A stretch of 64,000 nucleotides of DNA from Sipunculus nudus (Eukaryota; Annelida; Sipuncula; Golfingiida; Sipunculidae), in NCBI GenBank assembly GCA_026874595.1, contig CM049317.1, positions 55,836,118 through 55,900,117 on the forward strand, read 5' to 3'. The translations under genes were made by a program, and so were the position numbers. Under the pieces are notes generated by a model, which was not told where the DNA came from, searched no databases, and was given only the letters and a program-made list of their open reading frames with translations. Positions 1 through 13,197 of this stretch are shown in pieces. The number at the start of each line of letters is the position of its first letter. Position 1 is the stretch's first letter.

Positions 1-960
1 ATCACACAAAATCATTTATTTCTCAATAAGGGATGCATCGATTGGTCCAAAAATTTAACTTGACCGAAGATCTTGGATAGTATTGTCATGATAGTATGGC
101 CCCACCTGTTATTCTTTTACTTGTTTTCGTGCCGTTTAATACCCCATCATAGCCACTTAACAGTACTGTGAGCATTATAAGTCAAAAACTATCAGACAGA
201 TTTCTTTCATATTATGCATATACATAGACATGGGTTATGGGATGATGTATATATACATTGGGGTCAAGACCTTTCCTATTAGAGTGGCCTTGACCTTGAA
301 TATTGCCATATATGGTGAAAATTACACAAAATCATTAATATCGCAATAAGGGATGCATGGATTGGTCCAAAAATCAACTTGATCGAAGATCTTGGATAGT
401 ATTGTCATGTACCGGAAACAGGTGGCACCACCTATTATTCTTTTACATGTTTTCTTGCCGTTTAATACCCCATCATTGCCATTTAACAGTACTGTGAGCA
501 TTATAAGTAAAAAACTAATAGACAGATTTCTTTTATATTATGCATATACATAGATATGGGTTATGGGATGATGTTTATTTAAATTGGGGTCATGACCTTT
601 CCTATGAGAGTGGCCTTGACCTTGAATATTGCCATATATGGTGAAAATCACACAAAATCATTAATATCTCAATAAGGGATGCATTGATTGGTCCAAAAAT
701 CAACTTGATCAAAGATCTTGGATAGTATTGTCATGTACCGGAAAGTGATAGCGCCACCTGTTATTCTTTTACTTGTTTTCATGCCGTTTAATACCCCATC
801 ATTGCCACTTAACAGTACTGTGAGCATTATAAGTCAAAAACTAATGGACAGATTTCTTTCATATTATGCATATACATAGACATGGGTTAGGGTATGATAT
901 ATATTGAAATTTGGGTCATGACCTTTTCTATGAGAGTGACCTTTTCTATGAGTGTGGTCT
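1..960. repeat. Tandem repeat, about 320-bp unit, three copies, cut by the window edge
   Basis: Units start at 1, 321 and 647, each with ACACAAAATCATT, CAATAAGGGATGCAT, GATTGGTCCAAAAA and TTCATATTATGCATATACAT or close variants in the same order (periods 320 and 326). Differences are mostly single bases. The third unit decays near 905-960. The array probably continues to the left. No frame is preserved across units, so it is non-coding, satellite-like. Confidence 0.85.
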
Positions 961-1244
961 GATATTATTTGTTGCTGAAGACGGGGGGCCTATTCTTAAA
1001 GGGGGGGGGGGGGATTGATTGTCTGGGGATACTATGGCACCGCAGATCTAGTTTATTATAGGATCTGAAACTATGATTCTTACAAGGCTTCGTGTGACTA
1101 AAGAACTTTCATTTGAAGGCTTAAGCATACTAACTAAAGTTCCTAATTCCTTCCGGATCCGAATACAAACTCATCATTTTTTTGTATTACATATTCATCT
1201 ATAGCTAAAGGGGCAACCTCTTTATCAAATAAGTTTTTTAGTGA

Positions 1245-1345
1245 AGGAGGACTCGAGATTGGACTCAATTCCACTTTTTAGGGACTTGGACTCGGACTTG
1301 GACTCGAGGGTCCTTTACTCGCACTTGTACTCGGACTAGAAGGAT
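1245..1345. repeat. Short interspersed GGACTTGGACTCGG-type repeat
   Basis: The 12-base theme GGACTTGGACTC or GGACTCGG occurs several times here and again at about 1560-1612 (GGACACGGACTTGGACTG, CTGGACTCGGACA). This looks like one repeat split or decayed into two parts. No mobile element ends were recognised. Confidence 0.45.
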
Positions 1346-3601
1346 TCGAGAAAGGAAGGTTCTGCACATGTAATAAAGTCATGTATATACATGTGTAGAA
1401 TATAACTAAAAAAAGCTACATATATACACACAAAAGAATTATATACCAAGCTTTAGCTTGCATCAGAAGCTTAATGTATTTAAACAATCAAGTAAAATGC
1501 ATGTGTAAACACAAATTAAAATACTTAAGGTATACTATTCTCAAATTTTAACACGGAAATTTAATTGGACACGGACTTGGACTGATTTCAGTAGCCTGGA
1601 CTCGGACATAGGTAACCCATTTGAGTTGGGTGATGAAATCATTATATGCTTGTGAGCCAAGTTTTTTTTAAAGGAACGATTACAGTATATTCCAGCAAGA
1701 ACGGTTACCAGACAAACTAAAGTAGTACGAGGTTCAATACAAAGAACTTGGTTGTTTTGGTTAGTACATGAAACTTTCTACAGAAATGTGTAATTTTGAA
1801 TCATAAATTTGACAATTCGTCGTCTCCCACCAATAGAGATATATTCTGTTTTTATTTAACGCCAAGCATACTGCCACCACACAACTATTAATGTATGAGT
1901 GCTCATATTCCTGTAAAAAAGGTGTGAGAATCAAACTATTTCTATGTCTATGTCACTCTGACTCGGATGGTGCAGACTCGACTACCTCACTATGTGTTTT
2001 ACTTATCAACTTTACGAGCTTAAATTTCCAGCCGGGCAGCCGTCACGGGGAGTAGCAGGGACCTATAGAGAGGGGCCGCGATGACCCTCCGACCAGTTTA
2101 ACAGTTATAATTCATACATATGATATATCTCAGTGAGAGTCCATTTTGGAATTAGGGAAGTAAAAATGTAAACTTCTGGAAATACTTCATGTTAAATATG
2201 ATACAAAATGGCAAAAAAATGTCTTCTCCTGGTTCAAGGTCAAGTAATTTGGAAAGAGGAAGCCAGGAGTGAGAATTAATTTAACAGTATTGTTGGAGAC
2301 AACAATGAGAAATTAATGGAGATTTTTTGTTATGTGGACACAAAAGAACGCTCGTGTTATGAAGTGAACATAAACATTATAGCTTTCATTCGACCATCAA
2401 TTTTAACAAAAATTACACCTCAAATTATAACAAAAAATAAAATGCCAGATAAATAAATGTTCAAAATTAATGCAAATTTTTCAAGTTTTCTGCATTTTGT
2501 TTTACTCTACAAAACATCTCAAAATTTAAAGTTTGGCCATTTTATATTTCAAATCATTTCTATAGGGTGTCAAGAGAGTTACCTGGCTTTACCGTAACGT
2601 GAAAAAAGTTCTGTATATAATCTGTAATTCAAGTGTAAACGTCACGGTTACGTAAGATAATACACCAAAATTCTTAAAAATATACATCATAATATTGTAT
2701 GGGTACGACCATTCCAAATAAGGAAATGCGAACCCCCGCTGAGAATTACAACCTGGTTAACCTTCGAAACAACACCAAATATATGACAGATTATATAATG
2801 TGACCAAAATCGAAATTAGGACCTATGGATGATTTGAGCGTTCACAATCACTGAATTAAAATGTAAACGTTGTCGCGGGCAGTGGAAATAACTAGTCCTG
2901 CGCTGTGGTAACAGCGAAGCTATGCAATCTTCCTATTAAACCTGTCTGGCAATTACTTAACTCTGTTCTTCTTTCATCTAGTTTGGATATTACCTCGCCT
3001 TTGTTTCTGGCCTCGTTGTGAAGACGACACGGATAAACCATTCAGCTCTATCACATACCTTCTTTGATCAAGACTGAAACTAATATTTTCAAGTAAGGGG
3101 TCAGTGAAGTCAGACGGGAACTGGCGAACCCGGATGACCTAATGACGTCATACCCAACCTTCTTAGCGACTCCGTGGAAGTCGCCGACCCTGCGATGAAC
3201 CTGACTATATTCCTTTAACGCAAGTTGTCCTATTGTTATTCGCTCACCTGCAAGACCTTTTATTATAACTTTAAAGAAACCTAACGAGAAGTCGGGGGAA
3301 ATATTGTAACAAACTTCTCCTGCAATTAACATAATTACGTGGCTATTGTGTATCTAGTCTAGCTTTACCATTACATGCATCTCCCAAGAGTTCCCCTGGC
3401 GCAGTTGCAATTTGGTAGAAAACCAGGCATTTGGGGTTATAAAGGCCACTCATTTGTTTCGCTTAAGTGGGTGGAACTCTCTATTCCTAGCAGGTATGGA
3501 ACTCGCGCCCGGTGGGTTCTTAATAACGCTGTCCTGCGCCAAACCCCCATTGTCAGGGTATTATTGAATTAGAAAATGATTAGCCTCTTCCGAATTAATG
3601 A

Positions 3602-3661
3602 TTTTATACCCAGTATAAAAGCTCCTGCTCTCTTCTGTCTATGTGTGACAGAAGAGAAGCA
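3602..3661. repeat. Two adjacent small hairpins
   Basis: TTTTATAC-CCA-GTATAAAA is a perfect 8-bp-arm palindrome (3602-3620). Six bases later TGCTCTCTTCTGTC (3626-3639) faces GACAGAAGAGAAGCA (3647-3661) with a 7-base loop and one bulged base. The stems are too short for a standard animal microRNA precursor; function unknown. Confidence 0.5.
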
Positions 3662-6031
3662 AGAACGGTCCGGTTGAAACCCCGTATCTTTTAAGGTAAG
3701 AGGATCACCTTTCTCTTAGCCACCAATGGTTTGTACCGATAGTGTGCATTAAAGCAGGTATTAGCAAAGCGCTCTTTATCCAACTTTCCATAAGCGCAAA
3801 ATAACAGTCTCTCTGAGTAATAGGTGGGGTAAAAACCATTAGGATAAGTTGGATATAATCGCTTTCTTTCAACAAAGGATTGCTCACATTTTCTTAATTA
3901 TTCTGGCTAAAAGAGCTTTGACTGGCTTCTGGGAGCTTATTAGATTAACAACTACTATAATTGGATCTAATTTGTCAGGGCAATGTTCGGATCGCTGTGT
4001 GCGGAACTGGTCACACGGCTATTATTAATTGAAATCAGTTAGATAAACAGAGGGGCTCTCTCATAAAACGCTCCGCGGGCTTTCGAGATGACAAGGTGCA
4101 ATTCTGCAGTGTTCAATGAAGCATGAATTTAGCATAAGAAGAAGACTATTTTCACAAGTAGCTCAGTTCAATAGCACAAAAGTGTAAAATAGCGCTATAA
4201 AAAGGCATCAAATAGTCGATAAATTTAATCATACAACTTATCATACAACTAGAGCATTTGTACAACATTTATACGTGGTAAGCATTGCTATTCAACTTAT
4301 ATCCTTTATAAGATGTTTGCACAGTAACTAATAAGAAGAAATATTACTTCAAGGTGAATGCTTAAGTAAAGTATAAATGTTCATCTCGCTTTAGCATTAT
4401 CTGAGCAGAAGCTTTTAGTCGATATACGTTTCAGACAGAAAGTTTAGATTTTTAACAAAAGTCTCATTGAGAAATTAATCGATTATAATCGATAATCGAA
4501 CTGAATCATAGAAGGAATTGTACACACTCAGGGAACGATTCTTCAGAATTGTCAAGGTGTGTTCACTACTTTAGGGATGGATAAACATTTCCGGAAGAAC
4601 ATTATGATTGTTTGCAATAATCGAATCGATAATTCAATCGACAGGCTATAACTGTAAATCGAAATGAAAACCTCTATGCAATAAACAGGCCTAATATAAT
4701 ATATAAGGTTACTGTATATATAAATATTAAGCCTACATCTGGACAAGTTTATATTATAAACATAACTAGAAAGCTGCATTCTAAGGAATTAGGTACACCG
4801 TGTTTGCATTCACTTCTTGCCAATATTCTCAGGTTGATTCGTACAAAAGTGACTGTACTTTATGAATATTCATTGATGATTCTTCTGAATCCGGTTTAAA
4901 ACAGTACATACATATTCTCTCTGCAGTTGCCAAATGAGTTCACGTGACATATAACCTTAACCTCACCCGGGGGATTGATTGGGATCAACAAATATAATTA
5001 AATGAATAAATATTTCTTTTCTTCCAGATGTAAACTCAATTAGTTTTCTTTAAAAAAATATACAATGTTCTGTAAATTAGCTTACTGGGTCAAATTTAAC
5101 TTGCCTGTTTTCTGTTTGAAATAAAAGCTTTCCAGTTACTAAATACGCGCAAATATAAGTAAACATGGATATGCATTGCAGATTTTAAGTGCCCATGGCG
5201 GTGTCTTTTCTTGAAGGGGTTTACAAAAACTATTCACTTTTTTTAACAACACGAGTATGTTTGATTACTGACTTCCTGAATTTCTATCTTATACCTGAGT
5301 TTTAACTTAAATAGAATTTTTCTTTAAATATTACATGGATTACACAGATGTTTTAGCCACTGGGTGTAAAATTTTGGTTATTAATGTTCTTAGGAAAATA
5401 AAACCTGAACTTCAGAAAAATAATATTTATAGTTTTTAATAATACCTGCGCCAGTTGATAAAGGTATCGCGCTATCCATTCGTTTATTGGTTTGATTGTT
5501 AGCAAATTCTGATCGCATTGGGTTGAAATTTTGTGAGGCCAGGGTAACACGTATGGAACAACTCATTCAATTCATTAAAATTTTAGCTAATTTGAATCAC
5601 CATTTTGTATTTTTAATTCAAATGCGTATTTCCACTTTTGGCCATTCATTGGTATTCGGGGTTGGCTTTGTTTAGGGCTCACCTGTGAACCTGTTTGGTG
5701 AACCGTTACACTTTGTACACATGAACACGAGGGTACTTTGATTATAATTATGGCGGAGGTCATTATGTAGTCTCCAGCAGTATAGCTTCCTCTTGTGGGT
5801 TCCTTTATCCACATTCCATAAAGAAATGCCGAAAGTGTTCCTGGCCATATTGCCAGGTTCATTCGTGTATAAGTAACTGTACATTTGAGAATATTCCCCC
5901 TTCCTGACGTTTCTGGATCTGGACATACGTTGAATCTACACGAAACTCTAATCGATTCTTCCTTGGTCCAGTATCGAAATGCCCCGAACATTTCATAAGA
6001 TTCCGGGCAAGACTGCGTGAGTCATGTTGTG

Positions 6032-6032
6032 A

Positions 6033-6058
<26 letters not shown>
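6032..6058. repeat. (AC)n microsatellite
   Basis: Uninterrupted AC dinucleotides just upstream of the hAT-like element at 6112. Confidence 0.95.
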
Positions 6059-6063
<5 letters not shown>

Positions 6064-6111
6064 CGAACGGAAATCAGCGCATACACTCGTGGTGAAGGCA
6101 ATAACAAATAC

Positions 6112-6904
6112 TAGAGGTGCGGACTGGACCGGATCACCCCCTGGTGTTCCGGTCCATCACATAAGCGGTCCGATCCTGGTCCTTCCGGCTGAGGGCGGTC
6201 CGGTCACGGAGGCGGACCGGTCTAACCGGTCCGGTCCATTTATTAAAATATCTATAAAAATAAATTAGAATTGTAGCTTTTTATTTTTGGAGGTAGTTTT
6301 AATGACAACAGTAGAAAATTGTGTGTTACTATGCGGGGCATAATGGTTAGAATGTGCAGGTAAGGTTAAGCTGATTCAAATAATTTGCTGGGCGGGGATT
6401 ACATTACAGCTGGATGGTAATTTAAGTGCGATTTTAAAATAGAAACTTATTAATCTTAAATGTTGATGATATAATATCATGATTAATATTTTGTAATGAG
6501 TATATATATAAGTGTATTTTTGTATTGATTTTATAGGAATTGTTCTTATTAATTATTATACTTCGATACACAGTGATATGGAGAAAAAACATCAATATTG
6601 TGCAACATAGCTTCCGACAAAAATTCTAATGCTGAACATTTCATTTTAATCATAATTTAAAAAAAGACCGTTTTTTTTACTCCCAGAGCAAAACATAATA
6701 CTTGTATATAATTATATATTTGCAGTTGTCATTGCTTTTAATACATTTTACGTAACTAGAGAGTCTTTATTTGAGAGGTTAACTACACCTTGTCCACAGC
6801 AAAATCCATAAATCCAATTCATATGATTAGCTTAAACCGTTTAGGTAGAGCAGTCCGGGTCGGCCCGGTCCGGACCGGTCCAAACGGTCCGGTTCGCACC
6901 TCTA
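6112..6904. mobile_element. Non-autonomous hAT-like element with TAGAGGTGCG ends
   Basis: The inverted ends TAGAGGTGCGGAC and GGTTCGCACCTCTA fit the hAT end pattern. The flanks ACAAATAC (6104-6111) and ATAAATAC (6905-6912) match at 7 of 8 positions. Both subterminal regions are packed with GGTCCGG/CCGGACC words (about 6122-6238 and 6855-6893), which could be transposase-binding repeats. The 793-bp body is AT-rich and encodes no recognisable protein. Confidence 0.75.
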
Positions 6905-8298
6905 ATAAATACAGAAAATACCACAGTCTATACTCATTTCTTCTCTAAATCTAGGAGCGTTGAGCAACAATAAAACACGTCATGTTTCCACAAGTGAATA
7001 TCAGACGCCGTGAAAGAGTAATGACATAAATTAACAACGCCGGTTGTTGAGCCATGTTTTTCTGTACCAGACACAGCCGAGCTGTCACAAAACCTTCCAG
7101 TAATTATTTTAATAACAGTTCTTCCAGTGACTTGTGTATTTTGTATAATTAGAAGGTTTTAATTGCCTTTTTCATTAACAAAAAGAAGTTGTTTTAGGCG
7201 CTTAAGTCTCTCTCCGCAGAATCGGACAAATCAAGTATGCATCCGTCTCAGCTAATTACAATTGTCAAAAAAAATGACCATCTGACATGCTTTCTTAAGA
7301 CTAGGAAAACCCACTAAAGCCGCCGTGTTTATATCGTGTTGAAGAAATATTACTTGCTGGCTGTCTATCACATGTTGCACATGACACACTGTGTACTTCG
7401 TGTGACCCATGCTATAAAACGTTAATAACATTTCATTTTTTACCTGTCGCATAAGAAACACTGAAGCCATAGTTGGTATCTTTATAGGACTAGCTTAGCA
7501 GACTAAGGACTAAATGATAAGACTGTCTGTAAAATACGGATTCTGAACGTGACCTGGGGTTTAGGTGCTCACCCTTGATACTGCGTGACCAGCAGTCAGA
7601 CACGGCTGAAGACGTTTCGGAAAATAATAATCTTCTCCTATGAAGTTTTCTCTAATACTTCAGTGACTTCTTCAGGCGTTTTGCGATCCAGAATGGAAAC
7701 AGTATACAGAATGTTGACTCAAAAGTTATAATTCATCAGGCCTTATCGCTCCTCGAAATGCATTCAAAAACTTTCCTTGATTGTAACTTTATTCAGCATC
7801 AGCAATCAAAGACAAGCTCCTTAATATACAAGAAAATGTGGCTATATGTCGCCTATAAATTACAAAGCATAAAGTTTTATGTATGAGAAAAAAGCTTTCT
7901 GAAACCAAGATAGAGGAGGGAGTCGAGATGGAAGACTTGGGTTCGGAAGGTAGTTACATAAAAGCAGCGCCACGTGCATCTTTACTCCTGGTTCAAATAC
8001 CTTTTAAGTGATAGAAATAGAGAAAAATGTTAAACAAAGTGAGTCATGGTAATACTGAAGAGTAGTTATATCAGTGGTAACTGAACACTTGAAATAGACC
8101 CTGTACCTAATATTAATATGTGTTTTTATTTATTTAAACAGATATTTTTATATTTCATCTGAAAACAGAACATATGGCAAGCACTGTGGAAATTTAATGT
8201 TATGAAAATTATCCATCAAGCAACTACCACAAATTATTTTACGTTATAAGTAGCTTAAAGGCAGCGTTTGGGCCTGATTTATTTATGCGAATATTGAG

Positions 8299-8439
8299 TA
8301 GTGGCATTCAAGTTTTAGGAAAGGGAGGGCTCCAACCCAGGAGGACTAATGACAGACCCTTAAAAAGGGTCCCCATGTCCGGGAAAGGGTGCTGTGGCTA
8401 AAAAAAGGGGGCTTCCGGATCCCTTGGATCTGCTTTTGG
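8299..8439. mobile_element. Diverged MITE of the CAGGGGCGGATCC family
   Basis: The block TTTTAGGAAAGGGAGGGCTCC, then CCAGGAGGACTAATGACA, GGTCCCCATGTCCGG and a TTGGATCTGCTTTTG end follow the order seen in the copies at 57371 and 58409. The left end is degenerate and no clean target duplication could be read. Confidence 0.5.
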
Positions 8440-9422
8440 ATAATGTTCGTCGGCTAGTGTCGGACCATAAATCGGCCGACTTGGAAAAAAAATCTACAGA
8501 AATAATCGGTTACTGAGGAGCCGGCTTTATTCATATATTATCGCTCAAAGCCCATCCCAAAAGAATCAACTAGAAGTGAAAAGAAATCTAAAAAAATATA
8601 TATATATAGCAAACCTGTTTAACTTTTACGACAATCGTGAAACTGATATCAAACATTAAAGACGCCCAATTTCAATCTCGTTTTCGTAGCTGTGAATATA
8701 TATTGAATATATGCGCGCTACTGACTTATCTCTTTTTCCATCAGGAAACTAAGAAGTTTATTTTAAAATATATAAACAGTCAAACATTTATTTTAAACCA
8801 CTCAGATAGCTAGTTCAAAAAAGATTTTCCCATCTAACCTCTGGTTATATATCGATAGATACACAAGTCAACTGTTTCAGCGATTGGGTATATATATATT
8901 TAAATGATATCGAGCGGTCTCATCTTGAATCTGTCTATAAGGATTTAAAAAAAGAAGGAAATGTTCACACCTAGGGATTCTTAAGAAACGTCCTTGGGTT
9001 GCTTTTATTTTCCACTTTTGGGATGGGAAGCATTTAGTTTGCTATCACACAACGCCAGTGATACTATGAAAAAAATAATGCCGATTTATAAATGTTACCA
9101 AATACCCCATAATGAAGAATCGTGGACACTTTTTTACATGGATTGTAAAATATAAGATCTGTGGCAGGTATAATAACACCAGAGTGCTGCCCTCCAAATC
9201 TTATTTTGCCCAAAGTTATCTTAGGTTTTTTGAAGTCAGAAATACTATTTTGTATAAGCCTTCCTGGTTTTGTAATATAAATTATCTTTAGACTTGGCAT
9301 GCAGTGTCCGCCTTATTACATATGATGGTTTCACAATGGGTGTAATAATTCCTCCTTTGCCTGACAAGCCTACTATAGTGGTTTTGGTGGAACGCGCCCC
9401 TGGTCATCTGGTCTCCTCACTT

Positions 9423-9586
9423 GGCGGTTATACAATGCAGTCGTCAAAGACCTTCTCTCGTATAACTGCTGTTTTTTTCTGGATTCGAAAACGAGGTTGC
9501 GCACAGAGCAAATAATTGTAATCAAACCAATGAGGGCGTGCTAGAAACGAAATGAGATCTTGGACGACTGCAGTGTATAACCGCTG
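9423..9586. repeat. Inverted repeat, about 30-bp arms
   Basis: GGCGGTTATACAATGCAGTCGTC (9423 onward) is the near-complement of GACGACTGCAGTGTATAACCGC (9563-9584), separated by about 115 bp. It may be the inner part of a decayed foldback MITE. Short frames over it are by-products of the palindrome. Confidence 0.55.
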
Positions 9587-11559
9587 CGTGAAATACGTAT
9601 TGGCCATCCAACTACGACCCGGAAATGCTTCGGCAAACACTCCTGGCTACCTCAGAGGAGACCGTCTCCCTTTACACGCGGCGTCCATGGTGGCTTTCAA
9701 AGCCCAGTCACGAACTTTAATATGAGATTATATCAATAGCGACAGGGGTTCTGGGTACGGTAAGAAACACCTTAAGTGCAGCATAATGATAGGAACACTT
9801 TGGATGACCTATGAGACCTAATTAAAGAAGCCTCATATGGTATACATATTTGCAGTTCGTTCTGAAGTGTGGACTAACATTATCTGAATGGAATACACCA
9901 TTGCTTTTTTAACATCTTTCTAATTTTATTATTGATACATAGTTTTGAATAAATTTATCATTATGACATTTTTTATTTAATTGTCTAATATTTTCAGCAG
10001 TCGTTACAAACAAAGCTACAAGGACAGATTCAAATATATGAGGTGTGAGGCTAAAAAATAGATAATGCTATCTACAGCGACTGGTAGAAGGTATCTTTGA
10101 AATGACGAAATCATTTTTTAAGATATCTAGTTTACTTTCATTTTTTTACGTTTAGATAATTTAGCCTTTGCAGGTCGTGACAAAATGAGAAACTGAATAC
10201 AAAATGCGGGGGCACTTAACGTTTCATTTATGAAAATATCGTGTACACTTAGGCCTCTATTATGCTTAGTATGGGATTGTCATAGAAAAGGTAATTTGAT
10301 TTTCTCCTTTGCTCTGCTGCACTATTCGTATAAAATAGTTTTAAATGCCGAAAGAAAAGGGTCCAGAATCACTCCCAACCCACTTAACAGGCTTGTCCGA
10401 GCTGGTTAAGTATAAACAATTCTTTTCCTGCAAGAAGAATAGATATAATAACAGTGAGACTATTCCCGTTCATAAGCTATACTGTGAGTCTTAAATAACA
10501 GTTAGAATTGATATTTACTTTCCTTTTTATGAGATCTTGAATCATAAAGTTATCGTTTTCAATTATAGGATCCACGCTTCACTTTGTAGGTGAAATTTTC
10601 CATAGATTTACACTTACCCACATATCATAATGAGCAAGTAAGACATGAAATTCTTCTGATATTGTATATTTTGAAGATACGCCCATCAGTGCTAAGGCCC
10701 TACGTCAGTAGAGCTAGCCTTGGTTCCATCACTGTCAAATCAGCTTACTTGACTGAGTAGATTTGAATCGAAAGAACAGATAAGACAAAATGAGGATTGA
10801 TCCGAAATAAAAAAAATGCTATGAGCCTTATTTTCAATTGTTTTACCCAATATAAATAAGCGTTATATAAAAGCTTATTTTTATACTATGATTCAGGGAC
10901 AGATTTTAACATGGGAACAAAGGAATACAAATATGCTAGTAAAGCACTTGCAGCTTGTCACTAATGTATCGGGGCCTATTAGCACCAGCTTTCATAATAT
11001 GTCCTGAAGGCTAGGTCGTGGATTTTGAGCCAGATACACGTCTCGCACCGACCAGGGCATTCTTACAGTCCGGCTGAAAAGATACCGTTTTCCTTCTAAA
11101 AACAACATTTTTTGAAAGCAACATCACGAACTGAAGACACACTTTATTAAGGAAACAATTCAAGAATCTCCTTCCATTTGGGATTCGAAATCAAAATCTT
11201 AAACGCTCTTTATTATAAAAAGGTTAAATACAATATCTTTATTTTGGAAGCAAAATTATTAGCTGAAGACAGCTTCTTCGTTTAGGAAACAAGATACATC
11301 AGTTAAACACTTGCTAGAAACAAATTCAAGGGCTAAAAAAAAAATGTTATTTTTTTTTAGAAAATCGAGAGCTATAGACTCTCTATAACAAAAACAAGAG
11401 CTTAAGATAATATTTTCATTTTCAGTAGAAAGTCAAGAGCGAAAGAAACTTTTCATTCTGAAAACAAACTCTGGACTTTCTTTTATTAAGGAAACAAGTT
11501 CAAAGGCTAAAGTTGAACTCTGATTTTGCATGAAACGAATGACTTAATCCTTACTTTCG

Positions 11560-11850
11560 TGTTTGTATTTGTGTATGTGTTAACAACATAACTTACGCAA
11601 TCATGAATGGAATCTCATGAAAATTTCAGACTATTTCAGGAATGGGCCATAAAAAATACATTTGAGTGTGGATCCGTTTCATGATCCGGATTCAGGTACG
11701 TCATCAATGAATATTCAAAAATGTACGGTCACTTGAGCCAAAATTACCATGAGAATATGGGCTGAATAAATTAATACAAGCATGGTTTTGGGGACCATCC
11801 CACAATAGAGACCATCAACAGGGTGGAGGCTTGCATTTCTCAGAATGTAT
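11560..11850. repeat. Dispersed repeat, copy 1 (family also at 53105 and 17985)
   Basis: CAACATAACTTACGCAATCATGAATGGAATC, an ATGGGAATAT-like block, a CCCACAATAGAGACCATCAA block and GGTGGAGGCTTGCATT follow the same order as the copy at 53105. Non-coding; class not determined. Confidence 0.5.
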
Positions 11851-12639
11851 GTTTCTTCTTTTAAAAAAATCAACTCAACTCTTGATGTTTTTTTGTCGCA
11901 GCAAGTCGCCAGGATCGCCATATTTCTAGTGACGAGTTGTGGCAGCAAATTGTTGTGGCTTCAAGGAAATACAGGATTTTTAAAATTGTTGGGGGTGGGG
12001 GGGGGGGGGGGCGTCCATCTCGCATACAAAAAAATTTAACTATTATTTAGAAACGGTGTGTTGTTTTGGTATTGAGCGTATACCATTATGTTTTCCAAAA
12101 TCTGTGTTAGTTCAAAACTTGCGTGCGCACTCCCTGCGCTCCGTCTGAATCCGATCCCAACCGGGGCTTAACCAACCACGCCCAACAAACTTCTTCATTG
12201 TGTAAATTACTCAGGCGTGGTCTTGTTAACGCTACAGTATAAAGGTGTTGCATTTTGATTAATTACTTGAATATAGGAAAACCCATTTTACAGTTGTTAT
12301 TACAACACAGTCCAACATCTAGCATAACTCAATTTTCAGGAACATTATGTTCTCTGATTACTTGTTATAGTAAACTCAATAGTCTGGTTATCATTACATT
12401 TTTTAAGAACTTTGCTGAAGTAAAAAGGACCTATTCACATAACAGGTATGTTAAATACAGTCGGTCCTGCTTAATTAAATATCGTATAATTGTAAATCCC
12501 GTTTAATTGTATAAAATAATGAAAACCAAAACCTTTTTTTAAAAGTTTTTTTCAAGCTTTCTATCTCTATGTGTTTCTTCTTTGGCGTTTCTTCTCCATG
12601 TCGGGTTGCTGTCGTTTATTCTATGGATTGGACCCTTGG

Positions 12640-12815
12640 TCAGGCAGACTTGTTATGTTAAACAGACACTTATGGACTGTGGTTACTCATATGCAGAACC
12701 ATGACAATTTGTAAAACAAGTAAACTGGAGAGAGAGTAAGTCCGCGTGCCGGGTTGATTTAACTAGAAAACTTGTATGCAGTCAAAATGAACTAATGGCG
12801 TGAGATAATACACGT
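12640..12815. repeat. Dispersed repeat, copy 1 (pair with 16310-16500)
   Basis: GCAGACTTGTTATGTTAAACAG, GGACTGTGGTTACTCATA, TAAAACAAGTAAACTGGA and CTAATGGCGTGAGATAAT are matched in order at 16310-16500. A (TA)n tract and then a pogo-like end pair follow. Class unknown. Confidence 0.5.
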
Positions 12816-12884
12816 TTTTCAAATATGTTGAGATATGTTTTCAAATATGTTGGGAATGCCTTTGAAATAAGTAAATAAATCAAG

Positions 12885-12886
<2 letters not shown>

Positions 12887-12941
<55 letters not shown>
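12887..12941. repeat. (TA)n microsatellite
   Basis: About 54 bp of alternating TA, followed by an AACGCTGAAGAA block that also follows a (TA)n tract at 35632. Confidence 0.95.
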
Positions 12942-12942
<1 letters not shown>

Positions 12943-13019
12943 CGCTGAAGAAAAACAACTCTGTCAATTCACAACAGTCTGTTTCAGGGGATGCGACCCG
13001 ATCATCAGGTGAATGTGGT
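12941..13019. repeat. Short dispersed repeat after (TA)n, pair with 35633-35705
   Basis: AACGCTGAAGAAAAACAACT, AATTCACAACAGTCTGTTTC and CCGATCATCAGGTGAATGTG are matched at 35635-35705, each time directly after a (TA)n tract, as if the microsatellite were part of the repeated unit. Confidence 0.55.
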
Positions 13020-13197
13020 TAGTAAAACCTGGGCTAAAGGCCACCTCTGTCAGGCGACCACCTAAAATTAACGACCGCTTGTTTCTAGTTCCGATTCTCT
13101 TTTGCTCTTTATATATGACTTCGCTTAGACGACCACTTCGAAATTGCGACTAATCTATCGAGGTCCCATTGGTGGTCGTAATTTTGAGGTTTCAATA
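13020..13197. mobile_element. Putative pogo/Tigger-like MITE
   Basis: It begins AGTAAAACCTGGGCTAAAGG then CCACCT, and ends GGTGGTCGTAATTTTGAGGTTTCAAT, an inverted pair of the type seen at ends of pogo/Tigger mariner relatives; internal GGCGACCACC/AACGACCGC and GACGACCAC words also fit. The ends abut TA. About 178 bp, non-coding. Confidence 0.45.

Larger units (their letters stand above)
961..6111. other. Gene-poor AT-rich stretch
   Basis: No recognisable gene. It contains a poly-G run near 1001-1013, a GGACTCGGACTTGGACTC-type short repeat (about 1245-1345 and again 1560-1612), a (CA)n run at 6032-6058 and two adjacent perfect or near-perfect palindromes at 3602-3661. Open frames are short and show no family features. 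Confidence 0.6.
6905..11559. other. Stretch without a recognised gene
   Basis: Apart from the diverged MITE at 8299 and the inverted repeat near 9.4-9.6 kb, this is AT-rich sequence with short unremarkable frames. 10,000-11,500 shows A/T-run-rich low complexity only. Confidence 0.55.

Noticed and set aside
3626-3661. MicroRNA precursor
   Set aside because: The stem is only about 14 bp with a small loop, shorter than an animal pre-miRNA hairpin.
5587-5991. 134-codon minus-strand frame
   Set aside because: It has no recognisable family features and two other open frames overlap it on the same strand, as expected from low stop density.
12452-12560. Possible pogo/Tigger end (CAGTCGGTCCTGCTTAATTA)
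   Set aside because: Only one end is suggestive and no inverted partner was found nearby.
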